Part shown: positions 21,661 through 22,698 of the stretch, one piece after another
How the letters are laid out: every line of letters starts with the position of its first letter
How positions within the stretch are numbered: position 1 is the stretch's first letter
Assembly (NCBI GenBank): GCA_963653155.1
Contig: CAVJWR010000049.1
Coordinates: forward strand, 1-22,698
DNA: 22,698 bases
Direction of reading: 5' to 3'
Source of the DNA: UBA1731 sp963653155
Lineage (GTDB): Bacteria; Verrucomicrobiota; Kiritimatiellia; RFP12; UBA1067
Notes under the pieces: generated by a model
Database searches by the model: none
What the model was told of the DNA's origin: nothing
The model's input: only the letters and a program-made list of their open reading frames with translations
Position numbers and translations under genes: made by a program

Positions 21661-22272
21661 TCACACCATGAACGGATTTGACGCCACCTCTTGCCCTATG
21701 GTCGTGGAAGGGCCGTGCCCAGGAATCACCTTCGTCTCGGGCGGCAACTGGGCAAGCGACGCAAGCGATTTGCGCATCGAAGCCATGCTTCCGCCCGGAA
21801 AATCGGTGCGGCCGCACGAGCCCGCAAAAAGCGTGTCGCCCGAAAGAAGGTGATCGCCAATCATAAGGCACACGCTACCGGGGGTGTGTCCCGGCGTCTC
21901 AAGCACTCGGATGCCGAACTCGGCAAAATTCCCCGCAATCTCGCGCACGTCGCGAAGGCCGTCCGGACGAGGCACACTCGGATAGTCCGGCGGCATCTGG
22001 TTCATGGGATGCCCAAGCATCGGCCAATCGGAGGGATGCGCATAGATCGGCAGACCTGGATATGCCGCCAGCAAACCCGGTACACCGCCTATGTGATCGA
22101 AATGCCCATGGGTAAGCACCGCCGCAATGGGCTTGAGATCATGCTTGTCCATGAAGCCCTTGATGGCATCGGCATCTTGACCGGGATCGACCACAATGCA
22201 ACGGCCATCAAGCGAGACAACAACGCAGTTTACGCAATACGAACCTACGGGTATTATGTTGAATGAAATCAT
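21661..22272 (-). CDS. metallo-beta-lactamase-fold hydrolase (glyoxalase II-like)
   Basis: A 203-residue zinc hydrolase of the hydroxyacylglutathione hydrolase-like (GloB/YcbL) group. Metal ligands are visible in THGHFDH (54-60), the His of ETPGHTPGS, the Asp of LLSGDTLFAGSCGRTDFPGG, and the His of VIPGHGPST near the C-terminus. It lacks the extra C-terminal substrate domain of classical glyoxalase II, so YcbL-like thioesterase activity is plausible but the substrate is unknown. I chose the ATG at 22270-22272 because GGAAG lies seven bases upstream and the protein then starts at the first strand; an earlier in-frame start would add 21 atypical residues. It is not of the ComEC-associated type by its motifs. 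Confidence 0.92.
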   Translation of the reverse strand: MISFNIIPVGSYCVNCVVVSLDGRCIVVDPGQDADAIKGFMDKHDLKPIAAVLTHGHFDHIGGVPGLLAAYPGLPIYAHPSDWPMLGHPMNQMPPDYPSVPRPDGLRDVREIAGNFAEFGIRVLETPGHTPGSVCLMIGDHLLSGDTLFAGSCGRTDFPGGSMASMRKSLASLAQLPPETKVIPGHGPSTTIGQEVASNPFMV

Positions 22273-22344
22273 GGTAAGGCTTCCGATATGCAAACGTTTC
22301 CTTGATACGGGACTCGCGCCCCATCCATTGGCCAACCTGAAAAA

Positions 22345-22438
22345 TGGCGGAGGAGGAGGGATTTGAACCCTCGGTACGGAGATTAGACCGTACGACGATT
22401 TAGCAAACCGCTGCCTTCAGCCACTCAGCCACTCCTCC
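22345..22438 (-). tRNA. tRNA-Ser(GCU)
   Basis: A 94-nt class II tRNA including an encoded CCA. The acceptor stem GGAGGAG pairs with CTCCTCC, with G as discriminator. The D-arm contains GGCTGAGTGGCTGAAGGC, the anticodon loop is TTTGCTAAA (anticodon GCU, reading AGC/AGU), a long variable arm CGTACGG...CCGTACCG is present, and the T-loop is GGTTCAAATCC. The long variable arm and anticodon give serine identity. Confidence 0.96.
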
Positions 22439-22452
22439 CGCAAATGCCGCAT

Positions 22453-22481
22453 ATGATACCATAATTGCCTTGCGGATGCAA
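22453..22481 (-). promoter_or_regulatory. promoter of tRNA-Ser
   Basis: On the minus strand, TTGCAT (22476-22481), a 17-bp spacer, then TATCAT (22453-22458) with TGG directly before the -10. Confidence 0.6.
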
Positions 22482-22500
22482 ATGTGGCAAGCCCAATGTA

Positions 22501-22698
22501 GTTGGTCGCAGATGGTAGTGGGTAGTTGGTAGTGGGTAGTTGGTAGTGGGTAGTGGGTAGATGGTAGGTTTAGGTATTTACGATTTTTCGATTTACGATT
22601 TGCGATTGCATTTGGGGATTGAGTCATTTTGGGATTGCACGCGGGCTTGGTAGGGCGATTTCGATGAAATCGCCGCAGCTGGACGGACGGCCTTATGC
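22501..22698 (+). repeat. composite intergenic repeat block 3 (runs off the window)
   Basis: Gene-free. Heptad module A with 7.7 tandem GGTAGNN units (22514-22567), AT-rich module B (about 22572-22619), the GATTGCACGCGGGCTTGGTAG lead-in (close to the reverse complement of that in block 2), the perfect module C hairpin (22654-22674), then GCAGCTGG. The A-B-C order is that of block 2 in inverse orientation. Confidence 0.85.

Noticed and set aside
22400..22627. Open reading frame of 75 codons on minus ending in GGVAEWLKAAVC
   Set aside because: It is translation of the tRNA-Ser gene and the adjacent repeat block; this peptide is a well-known false prediction over tRNA-Ser genes.

Overview
The window looks like a chromosomal segment of a Gram-negative bacterium with moderately high GC. 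An LPS enzyme (LpxB), an aryl-polyene-type lipid/polyketide gene set, a short alanyl-tRNA synthetase and long modular intergenic repeats fit a member of the PVC superphylum (Kiritimatiellota/Verrucomicrobiota-like). That placement is inference and was not tested by phylogeny. Two 10-N gaps (749-758, 2198-2207) show that this is a draft assembly. Almost everything is on the minus strand; only the uracil-DNA glycosylase gene is on plus.

Layout, left to right. (1) 1-1739: the promoter-proximal end of an aryl-polyene-like type II FAS/PKS operon reading left: acyl carrier protein, ApeI-like dehydratase, ApeP-like dehydratase and FabG/ApeQ-like ketoreductase, which runs off the window. (2) 1816-5346: a membrane-anchored phosphodiester glycosidase, an OppF-like ABC ATPase, release factor 1 and ribosomal protein L31. 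(3) 5419-6000: a gene-free block of composite intergenic repeats. (4) 5999-9016: lpxB and alaS, transcribed alaS to lpxB; this AlaRS stops after its editing domain and lacks C-Ala. (5) 9153-9818: ung, overlapping trpD tail to tail. (6) 9786-13160: a trpE-trpG-trpD operon with a promoter, a leader peptide carrying three consecutive Trp codons, and an attenuator. (7) 13189-18734: a tightly packed six-gene operon (small membrane protein, unknown protein, DUF2851, comM/yifB, comEC, yraN), i.e. DNA-uptake and DNA-metabolism genes. It is preceded by six TGTCA-type half-sites spaced exactly 11 bp apart. (8) 18906-21005: a second repeat block interrupted by a complete IS110-family element (19149-20806). 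(9) 20990-22481: a SWIM zinc-finger protein, a metallo-beta-lactamase-fold hydrolase and tRNA-Ser(GCU). (10) 22501-22698: a third repeat block running off the end.

The most striking content is the IS110 element. Its ends can be set to the base because the same repeat exists uninterrupted at 5550-5613. Joining the right end to the left end, as in a circular intermediate, creates a TTGACT-N17-TATAAT promoter pointing into a structured, roughly 240-nt non-coding leader. That is what is expected for an IS110 bridge RNA. The leader also holds an 11-bp segment perfectly complementary to the transposase Shine-Dalgarno region, with a promoter -10 element between the two arms. This suggests the element silences transcripts that enter from outside. 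Other points of interest are the trp attenuator, the 11-bp-phased operator array, and the mosaic intergenic repeat that forms the last codons of one gene and abuts the stop codon of another.
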